This document shows, piece by piece, positions 42,488 through 52,102 of a DNA stretch of 64,000 nt. Source of the stretch: Pseudomonadota bacterium (lineage in GTDB: Bacteria > Pseudomonadota > Gammaproteobacteria > Burkholderiales > Burkholderiaceae_B); assembly GCA_023389155.1 (NCBI GenBank), contig JAEWEV010000011.1, positions 124,001-188,000 of the forward strand. The letters run 5' to 3'. The notes beneath the pieces were generated by a model that worked only from the letters and a program-made list of their open reading frames with translations, did no database searches and had not been told where the DNA came from. The position numbers and the translations under genes were made by a program. Position 1 is the stretch's first letter. Each line of letters opens with the position of its first letter.

Positions 42488-42604
42488 TTTCGTCTGTCGG
42501 TTTACGTTGCCCGGCGCAGCATGTCCGCAGCCTTCGGAGGAGCGTTTCAAGCTGGCCAGCTGCGCCCGGGTGCGCCGATTTACGCAGATACAATGGCATA
42601 AAAA

Positions 42605-42643
42605 AGCCGAGGGCCACGTGTCCATGCACGGTATTCCTCGGCT
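42605..42643 (-). terminator. Terminator for the DUF1840 gene
   Basis: AGCCGAGG (42605-42612) pairs with CCTCGGCT (42636-42643). On the minus strand it is followed by a T-rich tract (42604-42600), placed about 100 bases past the DUF1840 stop. The rest of 42488-42740 holds no gene I can support. Confidence 0.65.
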
Positions 42644-42740
42644 GCTTGTCGACAATATCTATAGGATTCGGCAATCCATCGGAAAAGCTCCGAAGTGGCA
42701 GCACGCCGATACGTGATCGGCATGCCTGCCTCAGTCTGCC

Positions 42741-43103
42741 TTACCAGGCGCTTCCTTTTTCCCAGACCACATCCTTGCCGGCGGCTCTGGCCTGGCGCAT
42801 CATATCCAGCAAGGGATAGGCGCGGCGACGCAGACTGACATTTTCGCTGATAGGATGGACGGCAACTTCGTCGTCATTGTCTTCCCTGTCCTTGTCATCA
42901 AACTGATGGTCGGGCGCAGAGCCAGGATCTTCATTGATGGCCAGTTCCAGCTGGCGAATGGCCTCATCCAGCTGGGCAACGGTAAAGACGCCCATTTCTG
43001 GTACGGTCTCATACTCACGCCCCGCCGCCTGCAAGACAGTCCTGGCCTGTTCGGCCATCATCAGGACATCTCCGGCTACATCCGAACGAAAAGTAATCAG
43101 CAT
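42741..43103 (-). CDS. DUF1840 domain-containing protein
   Basis: 120 residues from the ATG at 43103, where GAGGAAAA provides a ribosome site; the in-frame start at 43160 has none. The N-terminal MLITFRSDVAGDVLMMAEQAR and the following EMGVFTVAQLDEAIRQLELAI match DUF1840, a small cytoplasmic family of betaproteobacteria without a known role. An acidic stretch (about 72-80) separates it from a basic C-terminal segment. It is divergent from the Rhs gene. Confidence 0.88.
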   Translation of the reverse strand: MLITFRSDVAGDVLMMAEQARTVLQAAGREYETVPEMGVFTVAQLDEAIRQLELAINEDPGSAPDHQFDDKDREDNDDEVAVHPISENVSLRRRAYPLLDMMRQARAAGKDVVWEKGSAW

Positions 43104-43193
43104 AACGGTTTTCCTCAATAGATATTTTTCTGGACTGCGACCACTGCAAATGCATCTCACAGGTGATGATACGCATTTTTCAGATTCATCGTC

Positions 43194-46100
43194 ATGCGAA
43201 CATGTCGCCGTTCAATTTTTCCTGCGGTCATCCGCCTGATTCTGCTGCTTGCGGGTATCTGCTATTTTGCCCCAGAGGGCGCCGCCGGACAAGCAAATAT
43301 TCTGCAATGCCCGCGACAAGTCCTGAAGGCAGGCAGTCCGTGCCAGAGCAGCAGCCCGCTTACCCTACGGGGAAACGAAGCCCCCCTGAACCTGGGTGTT
43401 GGCAATCCAGTGCATTTGGCTTCCGGCAACAAGTACCTTGAAATGACCGATCTGCCCCCGCAGGGCAACGCCCTGCCGTTCATACGCACTTATAACGCCA
43501 TGGATCCGGCCGATTCCGGTATGGGCGCGGGCTGGCGTCACAGCTACGAGATTTCCCTGAGACGCACCCCTGGCGGTCTGCAGATCATCCAGGCTGACGG
43601 CTCTCTCATCACATTTGGACAACGAAAGGGCAATCTGGTTCCCGCACTTGCGCCCTCTCATGGCCGCCTGGAGCGGGTAGCTGATGAGTGGCACTGGCGA
43701 TGGCCTGACGGCAATACGCTGTCTTTCAGTCAACAGGGCCTGCTCACCAACCTGGCCATTGATGGCCATCGCCTGCACGTGCAACGCTACAGCCGCGCCT
43801 CGATATTTGCCGATCAGATCCACCAGGTCAGAAGCGAGCGCGGTCACGTGCTGATTTTTCACTACCAGCAGCTGCCGGATGCGCGTTTTCGCCTGACCGG
43901 AATCGATACGCCACAAGGGACAATTCGCTATTATTACGATTCCCCTGCTGGTCGCCTGGTCGCAGTACAGGCTGCTGATGGCACTCGCAGTGCATTGCTC
44001 TATGAACCCGCCAATCAGGGCGGCGGCAATATATGGCAACTGACAGGACTGGCAGTAGCAGCGCAGGGCGCAGATCCGGGCAAGGCTCTCCCGATGCACA
44101 GTCTGGCGAATGTTGACCCCGAACTGTACCGGCTGCGCACCTGGCAGTACGACAGTGCAGGAAGGGTCATCCGGGCGGTATTGCATGATCAGCCTGCGGG
44201 TATCGGTACCCAGTACTTCAGATACCATAACGATGGCGCAGACGGGCGTCCCGGAATAACCGAAGTCATGGATGGAGACGGACAACTCACGCGCTTCGTC
44301 TGGCGCCGACAACATGGCCGCTATCTGCTTGTGTCGGTTCGCGGGCACGGTTGTCTTGCTTGTCCTGCGCCAGGCCTGAGCGCCACGTATGATGACGCCG
44401 GCCGCCTGTCCGCGATCAATGGTCTGCACCTGTCCCGTCATCCGAATGGCACGCCTTCATCGCTGTACGCGTCTTATGGACTCTGGCCCCGGCTCGCGCT
44501 TCATTACGATCAGAACGGCCTGCTGACGTCCTGGCACAGCGCACTGACAGGAACGCAGATCATCGGCTACGACAGGGCAGCCAGACCCACCGTCCAGCAT
44601 TTCAGCAATGGAACCCAGTGGCAGTATGACTATGACAGCCTGGGTCGACTGCGGACTGTGCGTGAATCGGCAGGCCGCCGGACAGCGCCGATCACAACCG
44701 TCATTGACTACGCACCAGATGGCACAGTAACACTGAAACATCCCAATGAAATCCGCAGCCATCGCCGGGACACGGCAACCGGCACGCTGCGTATCGACAT
44801 CATGCGCCCAACAAGCTCTGCCAATCCTTATCCGGTGCGCTATCAGGACGTACTGCTCGGAAATGCGACTGGCACCAGGATCCTGCAACTGCTACCCGAA
44901 GGAGGAAGCCTGCGCTATACCTACTCGCCCGATCAGAAACTGATCAGCATTACTTGGGAGGATGTTCTGCAGCGGCATCATCCGGTACTGCTGCAGACAG
45001 AGCCGGGGAAGGCGATTTTCGGCAATCAGGTTCACATTCAGTATCGCCAGGACCAGTCAGACCGTGAGCAGAAGCATGTCATGTTCCTTTCGGACATCAA
45101 CAAACGACTGATTCTGGGGCTGAACCGCCTTGCTGCCCCCAACGGGCGGGTTCTGCAGGAGGATTACTATTTTCCCACCCAGGCCTTAGCTCTTCGCCGC
45201 CGGTACCTCCATGCACAGCACCAGCAAATGGTCGGGGTAGTCGAGCAGCGCTATCACTACCCCGGAGCCCAGCTGTCACGGACACCCGTGGCTGCCGGCA
45301 AGCGCCATCTCTGGTATGCCTGGGACAAGACAGGCGCCAGCCTGGGGCGCTACAACGGGCGGCAGACGCAGCGCCCCAGGATCCTGCGCAACGCCAGCGG
45401 CCTGCCAACACAGGTCGGTCAGATGCACACACGATATGGTCTCAATCATCGGCTGCAGGCGGTTTACTATCAGGGGCGGCGCGTGCAGCAGAATCTGCAC
45501 AACGCGCTGGGGCAGCGCATTATCCGCCAGGACAACCAGGGGTTCACACAGTTTTATTATCAGGACAACCGTGTCGCTGGCGAGTGGATCCGTCCGTCAG
45601 GTGCGCCCCTGGCAGCGCCGGTCAATGGGGCCATTTCTCGCCGCTACATTTATGCCGGTGCGATTCCGGTTGCTTTCATCGACTATGCGCAACCCGCGCC
45701 CTTTTTTGATCGAACCAGACCTGACTTCACGAGTGTCATCCCTCCTGCAGAAAGCCCCGCTTTCCAGTCTGTCTTGCGTCGACGCCTGAACCGCCATCTT
45801 ACCGGCACGCTTTACTTTATCCATACCGATACTCAGGGCCTGCCGCTGGCTATCACCGATAGCCAGGCCCGGCCCGTATGGCTGGTCCAGCCCGAACCAG
45901 AAGGCAAACTCACACCGCTGATTGCCCGTCAGCACCTGTCCCTGCGCTATCCGGGACAGTATGAGGATGCCTCTACCGGCTGGTTCGACAATATCTACCG
46001 AACCTACGATCCGGCTTTCGGCCATTATCTTGAACCGGATCCCGCCGGCCCCTTGCCCGGCAACGACCCGCTGGGCTATGCGGCTGGCCAGCCGCGGCGC

Positions 46101-47348
46101 TACAGTGATCCGCTGGGCTTGCTGCTTTTTGCCTTTGACGGGACGCTCAATCAGGGCGCGGAAACCAATTCAAATGTCTTCAGACTGCAGCAGCGCTACA
46201 ACGGCTCCGTCCACTACATCGGGGGACCGGGAACCATGCACGCTCTGTCTGCGCTAGCCGAACCCGCCGTACATGGCGCTGCCAGCCCGCTGCAAAGTTC
46301 CTATGTTTTGGGCCCGCTGGGTGTACTGCTGCGCCCGGCTGATGCCGTGACAGGAGACTCCATCGGCGATATCGTCCGGACACAGATGCATCATTTTATT
46401 GACTCGCTTGTACAGGATGCGCCAGGTCTGAAGCTGAACAACGGACATATTCCCATTGATATTATCGGTTTCTCACGAGGTGCGACGGCGGCGCGGATCT
46501 TTGCCAATCAGCTGATGAAGCAGACAAATCAGGGACTGTTCCATGCGCAGGTGTACCAACACGATCCTGTCACCGGAAGATCGATGGGCAAAGCCGTTGC
46601 ACTCAACGCCTGCCTGGACTTTCGTTTCATGGGGCTGTTTGACACGGTGGCTCAGCTCGGCATTCTCGGATCCGGCAATGCTGCGTATGATTATCAGGTG
46701 TCGCCGGCCTGGGGATGGGTGGCCCATGCGGTAGCGCTTAACGAATACAACGACATGTTTCCTCTCACCCCAATCGGAGCAAGTCACAGAGGCAATTTCC
46801 ACGAAATCGGCCTGATGGGCAACCACTCCGATATTGGCGGTTCCATACAGGCGCCCGACACCAAACATGTGGCCAATGCGTCCGGACTGCCAGGCGATCT
46901 GGGCAATGTCGCGTTGCAGTGGATGCACCAGCAGGCGCTCAGGGCCGGCGCGCCCTTCAAACCGCTGCCGCCCGACGCGCTGCACATTCGTAACCCGCTG
47001 GTCCACAATAGCCTGATCAGGTATCGACATCAGGACCCCGCAGATGCGATACTGAGGCGGGATCGTCAGGTGCAATTCCATAGCGGCAACCTTGGTCCGC
47101 AGCACCAGCTGGCCAGCCTGGGCCGCAGTCAGCGCATGCAGATCGAACCGTTGATCAAGCGGGATCTGCCACAGAAACGACCGCTGACGATGGAGAACCT
47201 TTTATACGGCACCATGATGGCAGTGCCGCCGGGCGAGGAAAAAGCGCTGATCAGCCAGCCGATTGTCGGTGTGGCCGACATCCGCGCCTATGCGCAATGG
47301 CTTAGAGAAACCACAGGCCTGAAGCTTCAGACAGGTGAGGTATGGTAA
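43194..47348 (+). CDS. Exported Rhs-repeat protein with C-terminal DUF2235 alpha/beta-hydrolase (lipase-like) domain
   Basis: 1384-residue polymorphic-toxin-like protein. Domains in order: Sec-type signal peptide (about 1-32), a DUF6531-like region (71-120, GNPVHLASGNKYL), many YD/Rhs repeats (about 130-880), the Rhs core end (GQYEDASTGWFDNIYRTYDP, then YSDPLGL at 970-976), and a DUF2235 domain (about 979-1240). That domain carries Asp982 in FDGTLN, Ser1094 in GFSRG, Asp1150 in LFDT and His1211 in NHSD. DUF2235 includes T6SS Tle1 phospholipases. No vgrG, PAAR, immunity or secretion gene adjoins. The start has no clear ribosome site. Confidence 0.88.
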   Translation: MRTCRRSIFPAVIRLILLLAGICYFAPEGAAGQANILQCPRQVLKAGSPCQSSSPLTLRGNEAPLNLGVGNPVHLASGNKYLEMTDLPPQGNALPFIRTYNAMDPADSGMGAGWRHSYEISLRRTPGGLQIIQADGSLITFGQRKGNLVPALAPSHGRLERVADEWHWRWPDGNTLSFSQQGLLTNLAIDGHRLHVQRYSRASIFADQIHQVRSERGHVLIFHYQQLPDARFRLTGIDTPQGTIRYYYDSPAGRLVAVQAADGTRSALLYEPANQGGGNIWQLTGLAVAAQGADPGKALPMHSLANVDPELYRLRTWQYDSAGRVIRAVLHDQPAGIGTQYFRYHNDGADGRPGITEVMDGDGQLTRFVWRRQHGRYLLVSVRGHGCLACPAPGLSATYDDAGRLSAINGLHLSRHPNGTPSSLYASYGLWPRLALHYDQNGLLTSWHSALTGTQIIGYDRAARPTVQHFSNGTQWQYDYDSLGRLRTVRESAGRRTAPITTVIDYAPDGTVTLKHPNEIRSHRRDTATGTLRIDIMRPTSSANPYPVRYQDVLLGNATGTRILQLLPEGGSLRYTYSPDQKLISITWEDVLQRHHPVLLQTEPGKAIFGNQVHIQYRQDQSDREQKHVMFLSDINKRLILGLNRLAAPNGRVLQEDYYFPTQALALRRRYLHAQHQQMVGVVEQRYHYPGAQLSRTPVAAGKRHLWYAWDKTGASLGRYNGRQTQRPRILRNASGLPTQVGQMHTRYGLNHRLQAVYYQGRRVQQNLHNALGQRIIRQDNQGFTQFYYQDNRVAGEWIRPSGAPLAAPVNGAISRRYIYAGAIPVAFIDYAQPAPFFDRTRPDFTSVIPPAESPAFQSVLRRRLNRHLTGTLYFIHTDTQGLPLAITDSQARPVWLVQPEPEGKLTPLIARQHLSLRYPGQYEDASTGWFDNIYRTYDPAFGHYLEPDPAGPLPGNDPLGYAAGQPRRYSDPLGLLLFAFDGTLNQGAETNSNVFRLQQRYNGSVHYIGGPGTMHALSALAEPAVHGAASPLQSSYVLGPLGVLLRPADAVTGDSIGDIVRTQMHHFIDSLVQDAPGLKLNNGHIPIDIIGFSRGATAARIFANQLMKQTNQGLFHAQVYQHDPVTGRSMGKAVALNACLDFRFMGLFDTVAQLGILGSGNAAYDYQVSPAWGWVAHAVALNEYNDMFPLTPIGASHRGNFHEIGLMGNHSDIGGSIQAPDTKHVANASGLPGDLGNVALQWMHQQALRAGAPFKPLPPDALHIRNPLVHNSLIRYRHQDPADAILRRDRQVQFHSGNLGPQHQLASLGRSQRMQIEPLIKRDLPQKRPLTMENLLYGTMMAVPPGEEKALISQPIVGVADIRAYAQWLRETTGLKLQTGEVW

Positions 47349-47378
47349 AATTTGCCTTTTTTCCACCCCCCGGACGCC

Positions 47379-49061
47379 ATGCTCCCCGAGCTGCAACAAC
47401 ACCTACTTTCGCTGCTTCAGGCAGCCACTCACGCCCTTATCCCCGACGCCAGCCCTGTGATCAAACTGGAACGTCCGAAGCAGGCCGATCACGGCGATAT
47501 TGCCAGCAACGTCGCCATGCAGATCGCCAAGCCCGCCCGACGCAATCCGCGGGAGCTGGCGCAGGAGATCGTTGCCCATGTGCTGGCCAATCCGGCGGCA
47601 GCCGGGATCGTCGAATCTGCGGAAGTGGCAGGACCGGGCTTTATCAATCTGCGCCTCACACCGGCAACGCATCAGCAGGTTCTGAACACCATTTCTCAGC
47701 AGGGCAGCCGGTATGGCAATGCTGCCCGGCGCAACGAGAAAGTCATGGTCGAATTTGTCTCGGCCAACCCTACGGGTCCGTTGCATGTGGGCCATGCCCG
47801 CCAGGCCGCGCTGGGTGACTGCGTATGCCGGCTTCTGAGTGCAAGTGGCTACGATGTGCTGCGCGAGTTCTACTACAACGACGGCGGCAACCAGATCCAC
47901 AATCTGGCCATCAGCGTCCAGGCTCGCGCCCGTGGCATCAATCCCGACGACGAGGCCTATCCCGCCGACGGCTACCGTGGCGAATACATTGCAGACATCG
48001 CCCGCGACTTCGTGAATCAGGCAACCGCCATCGCGGATGACCGCAGCATCACGGCCTCCGGCAACCTGGATTCACTGGAAGACATTCGCCAGTTCGCCAT
48101 TGCCTATCTGCGCCGTGAACAGGATCTGGACCTGCAGGCGTTTGGACTGAAATTTGACAATTACTTCCTGGAAAGCTCTCTGTACCGCGACGGCAAAGTG
48201 GAAGAAACGGTCAATAAACTGATCGCCAGCGGCCATACCTACGAGCACGAAAACGCCTTGTGGCTGCGGACCACCGAACTGGGTACCGGCGACGACAAAG
48301 ACCGCGTCATGCGCAAGTCCGAGGGGGGATACACCTATTTCGTGCCCGATGTCGCCTATCACGTCGACAAGTGGAACCGAAATTACACTCACGCCATCAA
48401 CATCCAGGGTACCGATCACCACGGCACCATTGCCCGGGTGCGCGCCGGCCTGCAGGCACTGGAACTGGGCATTCCAAAAACCTACCCATCCTACATCCTG
48501 CACAAGATGGTCAAGGTCATGCGAAACGGACAGGAAGTCAAGATATCCAAGCGGGCGGGCAGTTATGTCACCATGCGCGACCTGCTCGACTGGGTAGGTC
48601 AGGATGCCGTCAGATACTTTCTGATCCAGCGCAAGGCCGATACCGAATTTGTCTTTGATATTGATCTTGCACTGGCAAAGGGTGAAGAGAATCCGGTATA
48701 TTATGTCCAGTATGCACATGCACGTATTTGCAAGCTGCTGCGCGATTCGGCCGATCTGGCAGACAGCCTGGCCCGCGCCGACAGCAGCAGGCTGACTGCC
48801 CCAACGGAAATTACGCTGCTCAAGCGCCTGGCAGAACTGCCAGCCCTGATTCAGACTGCCGGCCAGGAGCTGGCGCCACATCAGGTCGCCTTCTGGCTCC
48901 AGGACTGCGCCGCTGATTTCCATTCCTGGTACAACGCCGAGCGCATCATGATTGATGATCTCGAGTTAAAACGTGCGCGCCTGCGGCTGGCCGATGCCAC
49001 CCGTCAGGTTATCGCCAACGGCCTTTCCCTGCTGGGTGTATCCGCACCGCAGCAAATGTAA
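47379..49061 (+). CDS. argS: Arginyl-tRNA synthetase
   Basis: 560-residue class I synthetase. Seen: N-terminal additional domain (about 1-110), the HIGH-type motif HVGH (136-139) in NPTGPLHVGHARQ, QVKISKRAG as the KMSKS-like loop near 380, and a C-terminal DALR anticodon domain (about 440-560). The ATG at 47379 is chosen from the family N-terminus; an in-frame TTG lies nine codons upstream. Its promoter must lie in the end of the Rhs gene, 30 bases upstream, where TATGGTAAAAT resembles a -10. Confidence 0.95.
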   Translation: MLPELQQHLLSLLQAATHALIPDASPVIKLERPKQADHGDIASNVAMQIAKPARRNPRELAQEIVAHVLANPAAAGIVESAEVAGPGFINLRLTPATHQQVLNTISQQGSRYGNAARRNEKVMVEFVSANPTGPLHVGHARQAALGDCVCRLLSASGYDVLREFYYNDGGNQIHNLAISVQARARGINPDDEAYPADGYRGEYIADIARDFVNQATAIADDRSITASGNLDSLEDIRQFAIAYLRREQDLDLQAFGLKFDNYFLESSLYRDGKVEETVNKLIASGHTYEHENALWLRTTELGTGDDKDRVMRKSEGGYTYFVPDVAYHVDKWNRNYTHAINIQGTDHHGTIARVRAGLQALELGIPKTYPSYILHKMVKVMRNGQEVKISKRAGSYVTMRDLLDWVGQDAVRYFLIQRKADTEFVFDIDLALAKGEENPVYYVQYAHARICKLLRDSADLADSLARADSSRLTAPTEITLLKRLAELPALIQTAGQELAPHQVAFWLQDCAADFHSWYNAERIMIDDLELKRARLRLADATRQVIANGLSLLGVSAPQQM

Positions 49062-49078
49062 AGCGAGACTGTTCTCCT

Positions 49079-49903
49079 ATGGCAACACGCAAGAAACGCC
49101 CCGCCTCACGCAGTTCCCGGTCATCTTCCGGCAAAGGCATGACATTTTCGTCTATCCTGCTGGGCCTGATTATCGGGCTGTCCGTGGCGGCCGTGGCCGC
49201 GTTCATGATCATGCGCTCGCCCTCCCCTATTCAGGATCACCGGCAGCCGACACCGGGTCAGACTGATCCCCTTTCCGGCCTCATCCAGAGCAAGACCGAC
49301 AGACCCATGATCGATCCGAATGCCTGGATGAACAGTGACGGAAGCATCAATTCTGCACAACAGCCGCCCGCCAGGCAGAAAATAGAACCACTTCCCCCCC
49401 TGATCGGTATCCCGGAGAATGCCGCCGACATGCCTTTCACTGCGGGTGACGCACTCACACCGACCCCCACGCCGGCCAAACCGGCGGCAAAGGCCGATGA
49501 CGATCAGATTGCTTCGCTCATCAACACCCTGCCGGAAGATAAACCGGCAGCGGCGCCAGCCAGGCGGTCTGCTGCCGAGGCTGCCGTTAAAACAGCGCCA
49601 CCTGCCGCTGGCAGTAAGTCCACGGCATCCAGTACGACCAACACCGCCAGTCCTGCTGCAAACCAGACTGGCAGCAGCGGGCCACGCTATTTGCAGGTCG
49701 GATCATACCGCGATGAAAAAGAGGCGGATGCCTTTCGTGCACGCATGATCATGATGGGATTCAATGTGCAGATTCAGAAAGCCCGTGTGAACAATATGGA
49801 CGTCAATCGCGTGCGTATTGGTCCGTTCAACAGCGAGCAGGAAATCCGGGAATCCCGCGCCCAGCTTTCAGGGGCAAAAATCAACTCGACTATCGTGCGC
49901 TAA
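49079..49903 (+). CDS. SPOR domain cell-division protein (FtsN-like)
   Basis: 274 residues: a short basic cytoplasmic N-terminus, one transmembrane helix (about 23-46), a long Pro/Ala-rich periplasmic linker (about 50-198), and a C-terminal SPOR domain (about 200-274, starting RYLQVGSYRDEKEA). SPOR domains bind denuded peptidoglycan at the septum. The FtsN-like architecture and the position between argS and dsbA are a known betaproteobacterial arrangement. It starts 17 bases after the argS stop and is surely co-transcribed. Confidence 0.92.
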   Translation: MATRKKRPASRSSRSSSGKGMTFSSILLGLIIGLSVAAVAAFMIMRSPSPIQDHRQPTPGQTDPLSGLIQSKTDRPMIDPNAWMNSDGSINSAQQPPARQKIEPLPPLIGIPENAADMPFTAGDALTPTPTPAKPAAKADDDQIASLINTLPEDKPAAAPARRSAAEAAVKTAPPAAGSKSTASSTTNTASPAANQTGSSGPRYLQVGSYRDEKEADAFRARMIMMGFNVQIQKARVNNMDVNRVRIGPFNSEQEIRESRAQLSGAKINSTIVR

Positions 49904-49976
49904 CACCAGGCACAACCGGCGGGAACTTTAGTGGGTTCCCAGTGTCCTATTGCAGTACCGCCGGCCTGATCGCGAA

Positions 49977-50004
49977 CTTAACGGGGCAAAATATGCCCCA
50001 TTAA
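49977..50004. other. Hairpin between the SPOR gene and dsbA
   Basis: GGGGCA (49983-49988) pairs with TGCCCC (49994-49999), extended by four A-T pairs on each side after one mismatch. There is no T-tract beyond AAAA/TTAA. It may weakly separate the argS-SPOR transcript from dsbA. Confidence 0.4.
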
Positions 50005-50053
50005 AATCCCCGATTCAAAACGCCCGATTATTAACCCAATTCAAGAACAGACT

Positions 50054-50689
50054 ATGAAATCATCCTCCACCCTGCTCCGTTTTGTTTCCGCTGCACTGCT
50101 CACCGGTGCCGCAGCCTTTGTTCCCGTCATGGCGCAATCCGGCCCGGCATTCAAAACGCTGAACACTGCCCAGCCTTCGGATTCCGGCGACAAGGTCGAA
50201 GTCATGGAGTTCTTCGCCTATAGCTGCCCGCATTGCGCAGAAATGGAACCGCTGGTGGAAAAATGGGTGAAAACGCTGCCTGAGAACGTGGCCTTCATTC
50301 GCATTCCCGTGGCTTTCAATGCGGCCATGCAGCCCATGCAGCAACTGTATTACTCTCTCGAAGCCCTCGATAAGCTTGATTTGCACCCCAAGGTCTTTGA
50401 TGCCATCCATAAGGAAGGCAAAAAACTCTTTACCAAAGACGCCATTATTGACTGGGCCGCTTCACAAGGTATCGACAAGGCAGCCTTTACTTCCGCCTTT
50501 GATTCCTTCGGCGTGACTGCCAAGGTAAAGCGCGCAACAGAAGCTAGCGATATTTACGCCATCGAAGGCACGCCCTCTTTTGCTATTGGTGGCAAATACG
50601 TGACATCGCCCGGCATGACCGGCGATTATGCCTCCAGCATTACCCAGGCGCAGAAACTGCTGGATCAGGTTCTGGCCGAGAAAAAGTAA
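50054..50689 (+). CDS. dsbA: Thiol:disulfide interchange protein DsbA
   Basis: 211-residue periplasmic oxidase that introduces disulfides into exported proteins. Seen: signal peptide (about 1-27, ending VMA), thioredoxin fold with the active site Cys58-Pro-His-Cys61 in FFAYSCPHCAEM, the helical insertion, and the cis-proline loop EGTPSFAIGG near 173-182. The CPHC dipeptide is the DsbA standard. Upstream in this conserved order are argS and the SPOR protein. Confidence 0.95.
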   Translation: MKSSSTLLRFVSAALLTGAAAFVPVMAQSGPAFKTLNTAQPSDSGDKVEVMEFFAYSCPHCAEMEPLVEKWVKTLPENVAFIRIPVAFNAAMQPMQQLYYSLEALDKLDLHPKVFDAIHKEGKKLFTKDAIIDWAASQGIDKAAFTSAFDSFGVTAKVKRATEASDIYAIEGTPSFAIGGKYVTSPGMTGDYASSITQAQKLLDQVLAEKK

Positions 50690-50788
50690 CGCGCTGGCAA
50701 TTAGCGGTCGGCGGCGTCCTGCCGAAGGTTAATGCACCGCGCTAGCGGCCATCACGGCTCGCATGCCAGAACCGGCACATGAAGCGAC

Positions 50789-50821
50789 AAAAAAGGGGAT
50801 CATTGTACCGATCCCCTTTTT
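50789..50821. terminator. Bidirectional intrinsic terminator between dsbA and metC
   Basis: A6-GGGGATC (50789-50801) pairs with GATCCCC-T5 (50810-50821) around an 8-base loop, giving a U-tract both ways. It lies between the convergent dsbA and metC genes. Confidence 0.88.
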
Positions 50822-50830
50822 GCTAATCCA

Positions 50831-52036
50831 TCAAACGATTCCTGCCGTTTTCATCGCCTGCTGCATGTCCGCTATCAGGTCATCCACGGCTTCCAGTCCG
50901 ATATGCAGCCGGACTACATGCACCGGTGCGTCTGATCGATCACCAAAATAGGCGTGATTGCGCAACGCGCCGGCATCCACCCACTGCACCAGGCTTTCAT
51001 AGCCACCCCAGGAATAGCCAATACCAAAGAGCGTAAGCGCGTTGACAAAGCTTCGCACCTGCGCATCTGATCCGTTCAAGGCAACGGACAACAGCCCGTT
51101 GGAGCCGGTGCAGTCACGCTGCCACAGGGTGTGACCTGGATCAGCGGGCCATGCGGGATGGAAAATCTGTGTCACGGCCGGCTGCTCGCTCAGCCACTGG
51201 CAAACCGCCAGGGCATTGCGGGCGTGCTGTTCCATGCGGATGGGAAGCGTGCGCACGCCTCGTATGGCCAGCCAGGCATCATCGGCACTGATGGAAAAGC
51301 CCATGGCATACTGATTGGTGTCTATGATCTTGATCAGGGCCGGATCGTTGGCAATTACGGCACCCAGCATCAAGTCGGAATGACCTCCCACATATTTGGT
51401 GCCGGCAACCACGCTGACATCGGCTCCCAGCGCCAGCGGCTGATACGCATACCCCGAACCCCAGGTATTGTCAGTAGCAAGGATCAGCCCATGCTTTTTG
51501 GCAAATGCTGACAGCGCAGGCATATCCAGCATTTCCATCAGCAGGGAACCGGGTGCTTCCACATACAGAATTTTGGTATTCGGCTTCACCTGCTGTTCCA
51601 GCGCCTGCACATCTTTGGCCGAGGTGAACGTCGCCTCGATGCCCATGCGCTTGAGCACGGTATTGTTCAGATGATAGACCGGCCCGTAAACGCAGTCGGC
51701 CGCCAGCATATGATCGCCCGCGCTCAATAGCGACAACAATGCCATCGTGATCGCCCCCAGGCCAGATGAAGCCAGAAATGCGCGCTGACCGCCTTCCAGG
51801 GCGCAGAAAACATCCTCTAGCGCCGCGTGCGTCTCCATGCCCATGCGTCCGTAGGTGACCAGGCGTTCGCCACGGCTTTTACGTTTGTAGGTATTTTCCA
51901 GCTCTTCAAGCGTATGGAACCGGACCGTACTCGTACGCATGGACGGCAGGCCGACAGGCGCAACAGGATGCTGCTCGTCACATGGGGCAGTGCCCAGGTG
52001 TTGCAAACGGGTGTGAATGGAAGACTCGGAAGACAT
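50831..52036 (-). CDS. metC: Cystathionine beta-lyase
   Basis: 401-residue PLP enzyme of methionine synthesis that splits cystathionine to homocysteine, pyruvate and ammonia. Seen: RMGMETHAALEDVFCALEGG, the PLP-contacting Asp189 in ATDNTWGSGY, and the Schiff-base lysine Lys214 in AGTKYVGGHSD. The C-terminal HVVRLHIGLE is typical of the MetC branch rather than gamma-synthases. An in-frame extension to 52264 overlaps the divergent LysE gene and is rejected. AGGA precedes the ATG at 52036. Confidence 0.92.
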   Translation of the reverse strand: MSSESSIHTRLQHLGTAPCDEQHPVAPVGLPSMRTSTVRFHTLEELENTYKRKSRGERLVTYGRMGMETHAALEDVFCALEGGQRAFLASSGLGAITMALLSLLSAGDHMLAADCVYGPVYHLNNTVLKRMGIEATFTSAKDVQALEQQVKPNTKILYVEAPGSLLMEMLDMPALSAFAKKHGLILATDNTWGSGYAYQPLALGADVSVVAGTKYVGGHSDLMLGAVIANDPALIKIIDTNQYAMGFSISADDAWLAIRGVRTLPIRMEQHARNALAVCQWLSEQPAVTQIFHPAWPADPGHTLWQRDCTGSNGLLSVALNGSDAQVRSFVNALTLFGIGYSWGGYESLVQWVDAGALRNHAYFGDRSDAPVHVVRLHIGLEAVDDLIADMQQAMKTAGIV

Positions 52037-52102
52037 AGGACGGTCCTGTGGTTTATGATTCAGACAGTCAACCATTATAGCCACGCCAGAATCGGAGACC
52101 CC

